Shown here one piece after another: positions 12,613-23,500 of a stretch of DNA of 64,000 nucleotides (within the stretch, counting starts at the first letter, position 1; every line of letters starts with the position of its first letter). A program made the position numbers and the translations under genes. Origin of the DNA: Gigaspora rosea (Eukaryota > Glomeromycota > Glomeromycetes > Diversisporales > Gigasporaceae); the NCBI GenBank assembly GCA_003550325.1, contig QKWP01000412.1:189406-253405 (forward strand), written 5' to 3'. A model generated the notes under the pieces. It made no database searches. It worked only from the letters and a program-made list of their open reading frames with translations, and was not told where the DNA came from.

Positions 12613-13270
12613 TATCACCTTGCATGCATAGACATCAAGGATCCTCCGCTACGCTCCGGATAATTAAATTATCGCGGTTGGTGAAAATTGGCGATTAATT
12701 TCCCCTGTATGCATAATGATTTTATCCTAAGACCTTAGCATCACGCTACCAGCATTAGTATTATTTTTGTTTTGATTTTATGTTACACCTGAGTATAATA
12801 TTACAAACAAAATCTTATTGGTCATTTATTGGTCAGATCACATGTATCCTAAAAATCAGACAAATTCTTAAAATTTAATACAGTAATATGACAATGTGAT
12901 TAATTGTGATTACTTAGGAAAAAACCAGAGTTTTCCTTGTTTTTTCGATCCGCAATTAGTCGACTTAGCCGGCTTAGTCAGCTGATTTTTCAAAAAATTG
13001 ACTTAGTCGATTTTTATATTAAAAATCACAATAACCAAGTAAATTAGGCCGGTCCAGTGGTTTATATTACATCCACTTATTAGGATCCGAAAAACTCCAA
13101 AAAGAAAATCAACGAACATAAAATATGAGCAAGGTTGAGACAAAAATCTGACGAAATCTCCGATAATTTCCGAAGCTTGGCTTGGAAAGATCAACTCTGA
13201 CTTAGCCGGCTAAGCTGATTTTTAAAATAATGATCGACTACAAACACTAGTGTTATGGTATGGGTGTACA

Positions 13271-13380
13271 TATAGATGCTGGTAAAATGTGGTGAAATAT
13301 GGTGAAATAATTTCACCACTATTGGTGAAATTGGTGGTGAATTGGTGAAATTGGTGAAATTAATTTCACCAGCATCTATA
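13271..13380. mobile_element. Short palindromic MITE rich in GGTGAAAT
   Basis: TATAGATGCTGGT and its complement close a 110-bp foldback whose interior repeats GGTGAAATTGGTGAAAT. It has no coding capacity. Confidence 0.6.
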
Positions 13381-14546
13381 GGTGTACATACAAAATACCT
13401 ATGTCTGATTGACACACTTATGCCAGCAATATCCTTTAACAATCACGAACCTAGTCCACTAAAAAAAGTTACGTAACTGAACTTAAATTTAAAAAGACGA
13501 CAATGATTCTTTTTTGATTTTCATTCTAACGTTGTTCGTTGATTATAATGCAAAATGACAAACGAAATATTTAAATAGTAAAAGTTGATACAATTTAATT
13601 ATTAATATCCTGAAGATTATAACCATAGCTAAAGATATTAGAATAAATTAAAAACTATCGAAACAAGTATAAGAACGAATATATGGTTGAATATAGTCGT
13701 TGGATTTTCTCATTTTACTTATTTTAAAAAGCAGTTCTTTAAGTGTATATACTTGTCGCATCTGTTGGAATGATGGAAAATGTTTTTTTTTTATAAAGCA
13801 TGACTTTATTTTTGGTTTAATTCAAATTTAATCACAAAATGCGATCATTTTCAGATGATGAAAGTGCAGTTGAAGTTATTTGAGCGGTTATCTAAACTAT
13901 TAAATGATATATATATATTCCCATTTATGATTTAATGGTTTTATTCATAATTGAAAGAATTAATATATATTTAAATTTTGATTTGTAGATGGACATGTAC
14001 GTAGTCTGCGCGCAAGAAATTTGAGATCCTACGCAATCTTATAATTTGGACTAGCTGTCATCATATAGACCGGAATAATAATCTGCATGCAATCAATTAT
14101 TATACTTTATATTTTATTATCAATTGATTTATCAGTTTTTAAAGTTCCTTATCGTTATTGGTGTACAGATAATTTGCTACTATTTAACAAAGCGTAACAA
14201 AGAATATTTGAATTCGGAATTTTAAAACAAAAAATAGGAACTTTTAAACTCTCACTTATTTTCGAAATAAATTAATTCTATAATAAAAAACAAAATAATT
14301 TGGTAAAATGTTTAAAATGTTTAATAATTGCTTTAAATTTGGTATTTACGTAAATCCTTAACTTGATTATTGGCCGATTATGATTATTTTTTAATTCGGC
14401 TCTGCCTTCATTCAAATCAACCATAAATACACTCGCTCACCCCACAAAATTTTGTAAAAAAAATAAAGCACTAGAGCGAACATCTATATCATAAAAGATA
14501 TTTCTTTAACATTCACTACTAAAGCTAAAGTCATTTTGAAATTAAA

Positions 14547-15117
14547 ATGTTTAAATTCACTGTATTTTTAATTTTTATGATTTTTATTTCCCCATCTATC
14601 TCTGAAGATTTATCTGGCTTCGTTGAATGTGAAAGCACCTATACCTTTCCAATTAAAATCACCCACTTTGCTTATGAACCAGAGTTGATTGTTGCAAATC
14701 GTTCCTTAAAACTTGAAATGGGTGGTATTTCTACTGTTACTATAGAAAAAGGTGCTGAATTTGTTAATATGGTATATCGGGATGATATACTCACTAAAAT
14801 TCATGCACAGGATTTCTGTAAAATATGGGTTGAACCAAGTGGCGGTCATTGTCCTGTTGAGCCTGGAAAGTTTTATTTTGAATGGAATTTATTGGCATCA
14901 TCAATACCACAAATTGATCCTATAAATACGAATATTACTGAATTTCCGAGAATTACTAGTATGTATTCTTTTTAATTTATGATCTGATCGTAAATCTTCA
15001 AAAGTTAATTTGTTTAATAATGATTATTAATTATATATATTTTTATTTAAAGTTGTCAATCCCAGCGGGTATATCTTGGCCTGCATAGAAGGTAGTGTGG
15101 TGAGAGTTTATCCCTAA
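14547..15117 (+). CDS. Secreted ML-domain (MD-2/NPC2-like) lipid-binding protein
   Basis: Two exons (14547-14958 and 15053-15117) with a GTATGT...AAAG intron give about 158 residues. The N-terminus is a clear signal peptide: MFKF followed by a hydrophobic stretch to about residue 19. The mature part has the features of an ML domain: an early Cys in FVECES, a beta-rich body, DFCKIWVEPSGGHCPVEPGKF in the middle, and a C-terminal strand ending NPSGYILACIEGSVVRVYP supplied by exon 2. ML proteins are single-domain, disulfide-stabilised lipid or sterol carriers; NPC2 and fungal phosphatidylglycerol transfer proteins belong here. It likely acts in the secretory or vacuolar lumen or outside the cell. 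A TATA-like CATAAATA lies about 125 bp upstream. The ligand cannot be told from the sequence. Confidence 0.85.
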
Positions 15118-15924
15118 ATTATCTGTTACAGTAAATAGAATATTATTTGGCTATAATTTCTTCATGTTCCAAGTTAGGAAAAAACTTAAAAATGCTCTGT
15201 TAAAAGTTTTAGTTATTTTTTCTTGAATTTATGCTTATTATCAATAAATTACAAAAAAATTTGTAACATAAATTTAAAATATAAATGATAATTTTATAAA
15301 ATATCTGATATAATGAATTAATACTATATACGTTAACAGAAACATAAATTCAATTCATATTTTTTAATGTCACAATGTAATTGTTTAATAGCTTGCCATT
15401 TACAATTTTGCTATTTTTTGTTCAGGATAGGGTTTAATTAATCAGTGTGATAGTTATGACAAACTTAATATGTGAATGAATCTCCGTAGAATCACTTGAT
15501 AAGTTAACAATAATAAAACTTGTTTTTTTCAATTAAAGTTATTTCTCACATTTTTAAAAGTTAATATTAGCTATGCTACATTGTGCAAAGGACTTCTCTA
15601 AGTCTTAGAATATCATTAAATATTTGAAATTCCCTCTTATAATAAATTATCATCCGTCACGAATTTCCTGTACATTTTTACCAATCATTTTGCTCATGTG
15701 ATAAGAAAATGATGGAAATACAGGCTGTGATAATATTGATACGACATAAGTACCATGTGTTGTGAGTAGGGCTGTTAATCAGTCCGTCCAGTCTGTCCTG
15801 GTCCAAAGACTAGTCTTTTAAAAAGTCAGTGGTTCAGGACTGATTAGGACCGATCAGCATGAGACTGAAGGGGTAACGTGACCTGGCCGCGGAAATCAAC
15901 GTGATCAAACTGAAATGCGCATTG

Positions 15925-16190
15925 ATCGACAAAAAGCGAAGAAATTTAATAAATTCCGATTCGGGTTTGGCTTGAGGCGATGCTCCATTGAAGAACAATA
16001 GTAAGATAGTAAGACGCCTCTGATATTCAAAGGTGGGAACTAAAGTCACAGCCATGTAAATAAGTATGAATTACTCATCGTTAGTCATAGATTCCTCCCG
16101 ATACTTTAATTAGTCATATTGCTTAGAGATTCTAATTGTTGTAGCAAAGCCCCAAATGTAATCTGTAATGTATATAAACCTTTCATGTTC
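15925..16190 (+). repeat. Repeat with an inverted copy at 51170-51415
   Basis: The stretch containing AACTAAAGTCACAGCCATG, GTTAGTCATAGATT and ACTTTAATTAGTCA matches, in reverse complement, the right flank beyond the hAT element. The copies differ by scattered substitutions and small gaps, so they are old dispersed repeats. Confidence 0.65.
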
Positions 16191-16988
16191 ATGTACTAAA
16201 AAGATAAATAAGCGAAGTATTATATTAATAAAGACCATCTAACAATAACCTCAAAGATTCTAGTGGCAGTAGAATCCTTGGTTCTTAGACCAAATCTTCC
16301 ATACCTTCTTTTGAATAGCCCTTATTGTTTGTGTTTTAGGTTGCGAGTACTACAGTACTAGTTACCCCAAATCCACCCTTTCACAACAGACTGATTATTA
16401 GGTTGTACCAGTATATTTATTATTATGCATTATTACATGTTATTATTGTAGACTCCATTCAAATTATCAGTTTATTACTGGTTTATTACATAAAAAGCTA
16501 CATCTTAACACATATTTAAATCTGTTTATTATTATTTAGACTAGTAATAGCAATGCGTCACAAATTTTGAGAATCATGCACATGATTCTTGAAGGTATAT
16601 TTTTAATGTGGTTAAGCTAGCATATTGCAGGCCAATTTATCTCAAACATAAGCATTATTTTGAAAGTTCTTGAATAGAAAGAATTAATGTAAATTATATG
16701 AGCAAGTTCAAGAGCAAAATTGAAGCAATGTTCTAAATATTCCAAGCAGAATGCTCTTTATAAGCTAGATATAATACTGTGCATTATGTGCACTATGTGT
16801 ATGAAATTTGAAAAAAAACTACGATTTGCCCATTAATAATTAGAACTTTGTTGTACTTTGCTTTTTTTGGCCGGAGCATAGCGACGGTCCATAAGTGTCT
16901 ATGCAAAGTGATACAAAAATTACCTTCCTGATGTGCTTCAATTGTAAAAATCTTGACAAATTTTACTTTTTTGATATACTTGCATATA

Positions 16989-17330
16989 TGGAGTGCTCCG
17001 TATTAAAAGGTCCCATTTTTACATTTATCACATTTTGAGATAATTGAGTTTAACCATTTGTTTTGATTTTCGGACTGATTCGGGATTAATTAAATTTCAC
17101 GATTTTGATTGGTTAAAGAAGGCAGGTGACTATCGGATAATCTCGTGACGTGTTGGCTCTATGCAGCCTCATGTAATTTTTCTTTTTAAATTATCTTGAT
17201 TTTTTATTATGCAAATCAACTTTTATTAATAATTGAAAAATATCAATCATGTCAAAATTTACATGAATTTAATAAAAACTCATTTTTCAAAAAATTGTAA
17301 AAATGGGCCCTTTTAATACGGAGCACTCCA
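16989..17330. mobile_element. MITE, TGGAGTGCTCCG ends, TA duplication
   Basis: Near-perfect inverted ends of about 38 bp begin TGGAGTGCTCCGTATTAAAA and end with the complement, enclosing 342 bp. TA (or TATA) flanks both ends. This fits a Tc1/mariner-like MITE. It lies 155 bp left of the large element. Confidence 0.8.
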
Positions 17331-17489
17331 TATATGATGTAAATCTTATCAGAAATGGAATTTGGAAATTTTTTTTCTGTCCGCACGCGTGTCTATATTT
17401 GTGCTTTAATGTTACTAACATATGCATATTAACATGTTTGTGTAATATGATGAACATCATATGATGTGCTCCGGACATATAATGCTATG

Positions 17490-17523
17490 ACTAGGATGCA
17501 ATATATATATATTGCATCCTAGT
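17490..17523. repeat. Perfect 34-bp palindrome at left tip
   Basis: The half-site ACTAGGATGCAATATAT is followed directly by its exact complement, so the element's end can fold into a hairpin with no unpaired bases required by sequence. The same palindrome ends the right TIR at 44949-44982. Confidence 0.95.
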
Positions 17524-17592
17524 TACATTAGATTATTACCTAGTTATGAGTAAATTGTTGCCTAGTTATAAGTAAATTGATATCTAGTTTCT
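17518..17592. promoter_or_regulatory. Phased CCTAGTTA iterons next to the terminus
   Basis: CCTAGTTA starts at 17518, 17539 and 17561, with a weaker TCTAGTTT at 17583, giving spacings of 21, 22 and 22 bp. Two copies extend to CCTAGTTAYRAGTAAATTG. The right TIR has the same array (TAACTAGG at 44904-44911 and 44926-44933). Two-helical-turn phasing next to a terminus suggests a recombinase or transposase binding array. Confidence 0.7.
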
Positions 17593-18124
17593 GTTTTTAG
17601 CACTCAGTAGTCTTTTTATATCTAAGTTGCTATCTTTTTGTTTTTGTTGCTCTGTGGCTTTTTTATGCCTAGATTGCTATCTTTTTGTTTTCATTATTTG
17701 GAAGACCTTTGGGAATCAGTTTGCTTATTTATTGTTGCTTATTGTGGATCCTGATTCAGATGCCGGCTTTGGTGAAGAGGGAGTCACATCATGGATCCTG
17801 ATTTGGAGGCCGGCTTGGGTGAAGAAGGGCTTATGTTATGTACCCGTTTTGGATACCAATCTAGGTGCAAGTTTTGTGGGCCAGATTCGTTAACTTGTTT
17901 GGTCATCAAATAGGTCGATTTGCCAAAAAAAAGTTTACTATCACATTGGCTATCTTATTTATTCTGCCTTAATGGCCTACTGATTTTTATAAGATGTTAT
18001 CTCTACTTGGTAACCCACCAAAGCATAATTTAATAATATAATATATATCCATAATAATTATACCTTGGTGACTCTGCCTTTTGTGACCCTTTTGATTGCC
18101 GAAGATAAGGCATGAAGTGCCAAG

Positions 18125-18244
18125 TTGGTAACCCAGATGCGCAATCCTATCAAGAATGAGGCACGAAGTGCTGAGTTGGTAACCCAGATGCGCAAAATTT
18201 ATTCTTCCTTTCCTATATATAATTCTGCTCATCTGGGTTACCAA
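18125..18244. promoter_or_regulatory. Candidate replication-origin repeats in the TIR
   Basis: TTGGTAACCCAGATGCGCAA occurs at 18125-18144 and 18176-18195, and once inverted (as TTGGTAACCCAGATGAGCA) at 18226-18244. A partial copy TTGGTAACCCA lies at 18007. The direct copies sit in a longer 51-bp repeat containing CGAAGTGC. The right TIR has the same set near 44228-44350. The element encodes a UL9-like origin-binding helicase, so these are plausible origin sites; this is inference. Confidence 0.5.
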
Positions 18245-18488
18245 AATTTTGCATGTTTTTGGCTTTTAGACCTTGTTTCTGTATAGTTACTACTTCAGGA
18301 TATCTTTGCATCGATTGCTTTGGAGTATTATTTAATATATTTATTGCATATTCATGCTAGTAATCTGATTAGAGGCCAGAATGGTTTATACTTTTTTATT
18401 TCGTTTTTGAGTCATACATATTACATTTTTTATTTTAAACTTTGCAAGTTTTTCTGTTATTTTATACTGATTTCTTACATATAATACT

Positions 18489-18819
18489 ATGCTACTTGCG
18501 CAAAAAAATACTGGGCCCAACCCCAGTGAAATAAACGAAGCAACTAGACTCTTCTCAGGGTTAGTGGACCTTGATTATGAGCCTGGTTATAATGATCATA
18601 CATATTTTCAATATTTGTCTAATAGTAAAGATGATATTGCTCTTCTAGATGCCTATCATTCTGAGAAAATTTTTGATAAATATATTATTCGGGTGGCAGG
18701 GAAGGGTTTCACTGTAGTTGATCACCTGTCTGAAATTTATGGGATTCCCAATGCTCACGAATGAATTGATGGGAATTTGCCCCTTCGCCTCGTTCTGGAC
18801 ATCGATGCGAGACAGTACC
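18489..18819 (+). pseudogene. Truncated primase 5' copy inside the left TIR
   Basis: This is the left-TIR copy of the first part of the primase-helicase gene. It starts at the same ATG and runs 91 codons to a TGA at 18762-18764, where the right copy has TGC (Cys). Beyond the stop the sequence still encodes the catalytic DID motif but breaks off at 18819, the inner edge of the TIR, just after the codons for RQY. The remaining primase and the helicase are absent, so it is a by-product of TIR extent and not a second gene. Confidence 0.85.
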
Positions 18820-18867
18820 TTTTTTTTTCTTATTTATATTCAAAAAAAAAAAAGATTAAAAAATAAA

Positions 18868-19392
18868 ATGCAAAATTATAACGGAATTGATGCTAAAGCC
18901 TTAGCATATGCCCAGAGGCGGGAAGGGAGATGTTTGGCCAAGATTAATCCTAAAATATATTTATGGGCATGTAAAAAGGATCATCAATGGGAGGCATCAT
19001 ATAAAAATATGAAACAGAATTACTGATGGTGTAATATTTGTCCTAATGTACCAGAGAGGGCATGTTGATATATATTCGAAGATTTATTGCATAAAAAATT
19101 CCCACTTCGAAAACCTAAATTCTTGGAAGGTTTACACTTAGACGGATATAATGAAGAGCTAGGTTTGGCCTTTGAATACAGTGGTAATCAACATTACCAA
19201 ATTGTGCCTTTTTTTCACCCACAAGGACAAATGAATCTAGATGCGCAAATTTGGCGTGATTGGAAAAAAAGAGCGTTATGTTATAGAGAGGGAGTAATCC
19301 TTATTACAATACCCTATTGTGTCGTTGACTTAGAAACTTTTATAAAATGCGCCTTGCATGCATTCGGCTTCCTTCCGATAGGAACCATCTAG
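18868..19392 (+). pseudogene. Zinc-ribbon/restriction-fold endonuclease-like gene, two stops
   Basis: One frame runs from ATG 18868 to TAG at 19390 and is broken by TGA at 19024-19026 and TGA at 19066-19068. The N-terminal part reads as a zinc-ribbon repeat (REGRCLAKINP...WACKKDHQWEAS, then CNICPN). The C-terminal part has IFEDLLHKKFP, a conserved LDGYNEELGLAFEYSGNQHY motif and GVILITIPY, the order seen in Vsr/PD-(D/E)XK-like nucleases: D and E in the sheet core, QHY, then a final hydrophobic strand. Both stops could come from G-to-A or C-to-T changes at Trp or Arg codons. It lies just inside the left TIR, convergent with the integrase gene. The catalytic assignment is inference. Confidence 0.65.
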
Positions 19393-19582
19393 GTGGTAGC
19401 ATAGGCTTCTCCTTAATATGCATCAATTGTTCTCTCACAAAGGGACGTTGAGGTCCTGATTCATCTAAATAATATAAAACAGGCATGGTAGGATTCTTTC
19501 CAACAACAATTTTTCGAATCTTATGGAGGCTAGGCGACCATATAGGGTCTGTTATTCTACGTCGCTCAAAAGGATCATTTTC

Positions 19583-20563
19583 TCATTCTCCAGGAGCAAG
19601 TAAAAATTGAACGGTAGTACTCTTTGGTAGTTGTGGTTCATCAACACCTATCAGACGATTATATTTTACCGATGGCTTGGAATATATCCGCTCAAGTTTC
19701 ACAGCATCATTGGGACTCATTCCAATTAGTCGGGTTGGAGTATCATTCATATTGTCAACAATTTTTCGTGCAAACCGTTCACATTCTCTACAGCGTTCAC
19801 CAGTAGGTAAGAGAAACTCTATCGCATACTGGTTTTTAAAAACTCTTAATTCGAATAATCCGGCATAACGATCAACCATAGCCATGCTTGTATGTCTAAA
19901 ACGTGCTTTAATTCTTTGGATATTAACATTATGTTCATCCATTATCAATGTCACACTTCCCATGAACTCACGACCTTCATCACATTGCAATAGCCGAGGC
20001 CAGTTAAGAGGGTTGTCAGGGTTATTATATATACTCTTAAATGCTTCTGCAACTTCTTCACTACTCTTTGATGTTAAAAAAATGAAATCTTTATATCTAG
20101 TCGCATAGTCTATAACTAATAATACATAGTAAAATATTGGGTCATCATCTAGTGAATCTGTATCTACATCATATGGTATTTCGATCAAATCGCACTGGTG
20201 TACAGTATTTGGCTTCGTGATTTTAGAGTAACTAGCATAAGGTATTTGTCTCGGTAAAGGCCGAAAGATTTGATACATTGCTTGGCTATTAAGCCATTTT
20301 TTTATATCATTAAATAGAAAGTTATGGCCAGCTTTCTTACAAGTATCCCACAATCCCTTAACATTTTGATAAAGACCCTCGGGCTGATAATACAGCTTCT
20401 GTAAAGCAAGATGTTAGTCAAGATCACATGCTTTTTGGGGATCAATAATAATCATAGGTTTTTGTAATGACAAATTTTGATCTTTAACTTTTTTAGTCTT
20501 GGCGATTTCTCGATCAAGTTCATACGCTTTTTGTGGATCTATATAAATTACAGGTTTCGCCAT
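19583..20563 (-). pseudogene. Retroviral-type (rve) integrase, DD35D, one in-frame stop
   Basis: The frame starts at ATG 20563 and ends at 19583 (326 residues), interrupted once by TAA at 20414-20416, where CAA would read Gln. The N-terminal part repeats DPQKA(Y/C)(E/D)LD twice and then has YYQPEGLYQNVKGLWDTCKKAG, the usual region before an rve domain. The RNase H-like core shows D1 in HQCDLIEIP, D2 in LLQCDEGREF and, exactly 35 residues later, Asp in MAMVDRYAG where integrases normally have Glu. RLIGMSPNDAVKLE follows, as in Polinton and Ty3-type integrases. It would insert element DNA into chromosomes with a short staggered cut, matching the 5-bp duplication. It is divergent from the Gag-like gene with 29 bp between starts. 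A downstream start could give a 256-residue protein that keeps the whole catalytic core. Confidence 0.85.
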
Positions 20564-20592
20564 TCCTTTGTTTTATTATAGTAATAAAAAAC

Positions 20593-23500
20593 ATGGAAGA
20601 GTTACAACAAACTAATCAGGAGCTTCATGAGGTGATCTCACAATTGGCTCAATCAAACAGAGATATTGAAAAACGCGTATACAACTTGGAAAGAGCTATT
20701 GGTGTACGCGAAGAGAGAATTCGATTTCTTGAAGAAGAACTAAATAATGCTATCGAACTTTCTAGACAAGACAAAGAATAATTGTTAGAAGAAATCTCAA
20801 AACTCAAAAGAATTGTCCACCAACTCGAAGAAGAAAATAAAAAGAAAGACAAAGAAATCACTAATAAGGATAAATTAATAACAGAGTTTGATGAACGAGA
20901 GACAAAATTAAAAACCCGAATACGAGAGATATCTAAATCAGCTGGAAATACACCTAAAGCACAAGATTATTCATCCAGATTAGTAGATGAGAATGAACGG
21001 CTTAAATAAGAAATAAATACAATAAGGGTTAATCAAATAAATAGGATTAATAAAATAAATCAGCAAAAAAATCGTATTACAGACTTGCTTTGTCAAAATT
21101 TTGCATTATCATTATTAAGATACCGAGATAGATTAGAACTTATAAATACCAGAGAGGCTTTGCAAAATGCACAAGCATGGAATAATGAAAATGAATCCGA
21201 CCTCGATGAAAATTCTTTAGATATTTATAATTTTGATCAAAATTTAGACATGGCTACAATAGCAGAGTTAGCTGATGCTATAGACCTATCCCTAGCTGAT
21301 ACAACAATATGTAAAACCGTTTTAACAAATCAAATTAAAAGAGCAACAAGGTCAATTCGACGTAAATATGCTAACCTGCAACAAGATATATATAGGCAGG
21401 AGCGTGATCAGGCAGTACAGGAGCGTGATCAGTTACGGACTAATGCTCAAAATCAAGTAAACAGAATGTTAGACAATATAACAGGAAAGCGAACCCGTAT
21501 TGGTGAATTGCTAGGAGAAAAGCTAGCCCTTCAGCTAATATATCGAAGGTGCAAAGCTGAGGCTGACTTGTCAGAATTCAATCGCGCCTGGGTATTTAAT
21601 CGGTATCAAAAATGGAAGGCTCGAGAAATTAATTCTCGCCAGAATATTTTAAATTTGCAGGGACAAATTTTATTATTACAAAATAATCAACAAAATCAAA
21701 TAATAGCATTACCTGTAGGATTTGCGCAACCAGAATTCCATGGTGGTGATGAAGATCATGAAGATTTTGTGGATAGATTCATATCATATATCACTTTAGT
21801 GGGAGTAAATAATGATGCAAATATTCTTACTATATTAGATCGATCTCTAAAAGGAGAAGCGAGAGAATGGTACCATAGAGAATTTGATAATAAAAATTGG
21901 GAATTGCAAAATGTACTTGATAACTCGGGTATAGGAGCCACTATTGCACATATTCGGGGTGCCAATGCTGTAGCTATAACAGGTGCGGTCGCTTCTTTCC
22001 CAAATGTTCCACTAGGACTTACAGGTGCACAAATTATTCCTGCTCGAAATGTTGCTGAAGATTGGACAATAGCAGGAGGTCGTCCAACTAATGCTGTACC
22101 AGTTGCACCAAATGCTGGGGGAGGAGTTCCTATTATTCTAGCAGGAATGAGATCTGGACAAAGACTTTGGTGGATGAAAAAACATTATCCAACTGCTAAT
22201 AAATATGTAAAGATGTTAGAAATTGGTGCATTAAGACAAGGCTCATATGAGACTGTACCTTTATTCTGGGCAAAAATTCAGAAATATGGTGATCAACTCG
22301 GTTATACACCAGCACAGAAAAAAACTCATTTCTTATCAGGAATTAGATCCGATATCAGAGATGAAATTTATAGAATCGGTCAAACCAAACCTATTAACAA
22401 TATCATTGATAGTTTGGCAGAACTTGAATTACGTCATGGAATATTACAACAAGCACCATCACAACCTCGCTATGCACCTATTGCTTCCGCTACTTCAGAT
22501 GCTATGTCACAACAACTAGTGTTTCCTATAGCTGATATACAAAAAATAATTCAAGATGAATTAGCAAAACAGCGAGCTGAATCTAAAGCTGAGATAGAAA
22601 AATTAAAGGCCGAACTTCAAGCACAACAACCGCAAGTAGCAACAGTAGGAACATTTCAACCTCCATCCAAGCTTTATCCTATAAAATCGGAAAAAGCTCA
22701 GCAAGCATTTTACATAGTAGATCAAGAAGGTAATTATATGGATCAACTTACCCAATATCCAAATTATCATAAATACCTTGAGCAAGCAAAAGCATTGTTT
22801 AAAAAACCTCAGCAACAAAACCAATCTGCGAGAATAGATAGAATAGAATCGAAAGTAGATGAAATCGGTCAAATGACATCTCAATTCGGGAGGATGATGC
22901 TTGAAAATCAATCCAAAAAACTCGTAGCTAAATCAAATTCAACACATCGATATTTTCCACCTCTAATACCTTCCCAATCCCAATATGCATCTCCTGATTC
23001 AGATGATAATGAGGATGAAGGTGAATATAATGAGGAAGAGAATAGATGGCATGCTCCATCTCAGTCAGAAAAAAAACAGGTACCGGTAAATGAAAAAATG
23101 CTTCCAGAACTTAGTCAGCCTGAAACATACGATAAACTATTGCCAAAGCTTTCATCAGCAATGCATAAAATGTGACAGTCTCATATAGTTCAGGAGAAAG
23201 AATCAAAATCAGATGAGTGGTTTTCATCTCTACAATATCTGAATGCTAGTATAAATGATTTGTCTATTTCTGAATCTTTTTTAGATAATGGAAGTGAGAT
23301 TGGAGCCTTGAATGATGCAACAATTAATGCCCTCGGATGGAAAGCTGACAAGCCATCTGACTTCGATATAAAAGGTAACTCTAAATATATTACCGAATTA
23401 TTGGAATGGTTTACAGATGTGCCAGTCAGTATAAAGGATAAGGATGGTAAAACAGTCACAGTTTCAGGAAATTTTGCATGTATTGATAATGGTGAACCAG

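Larger units (their letters stand above)
9114..14546. other. Gene-free stretch with several MITEs
   Basis: No gene can be supported over 5.4 kb. Open frames at 10957-11244 and 13003-13442 lack homology-like patterns and overlap repeats. What can be recognised is listed separately: MITEs at 11214-11373, 11456-12007, 12323-12612 and 13271-13380. GC-rich GTCGACTTAGCCGGCTTAGTC-type fragments also occur near 12958 and 13200. Confidence 0.6.
15118..17484. other. Gene-free repeat-rich left flank of the large element
   Basis: No gene is seen. A fragment starting TAGGGCTGTTAATCAGTC at 15768 belongs to a repeat family also present at 45091. The segment 15925-16190 has a diverged inverted copy at 51170-51415. 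A MITE occupies 16989-17330. Elsewhere only AT-rich DNA is seen. Confidence 0.6.
17490..18819 (+). repeat. Left terminal inverted repeat
   Basis: It matches 43672-44982 in reverse complement. The right copy lacks 19 bp present here near 18370-18388, and a small number of substitutions separate the arms, so the ends are old enough to have diverged and were not merged in assembly. The outermost 34 bp are a perfect palindrome. Inside it come four CCTAGTTA-type motifs at 21-22 bp spacing, then GGTAACCCAGATG repeats, then the 5' part of a primase gene at 18489-18819. Confidence 0.92.

Noticed and set aside
15834-16055. 73-codon minus-strand frame near the TAGGGCTG repeat
   Set aside because: It lies within dispersed repeat DNA and lacks any recognisable pattern.
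17627-18244. Open frames within the TIR, also found in the right TIR
   Set aside because: Their conservation is explained by the inverted repeat; the peptide repeats merely translate the GGTAACCCAGATG DNA repeats, and one frame is shortened in the other TIR.
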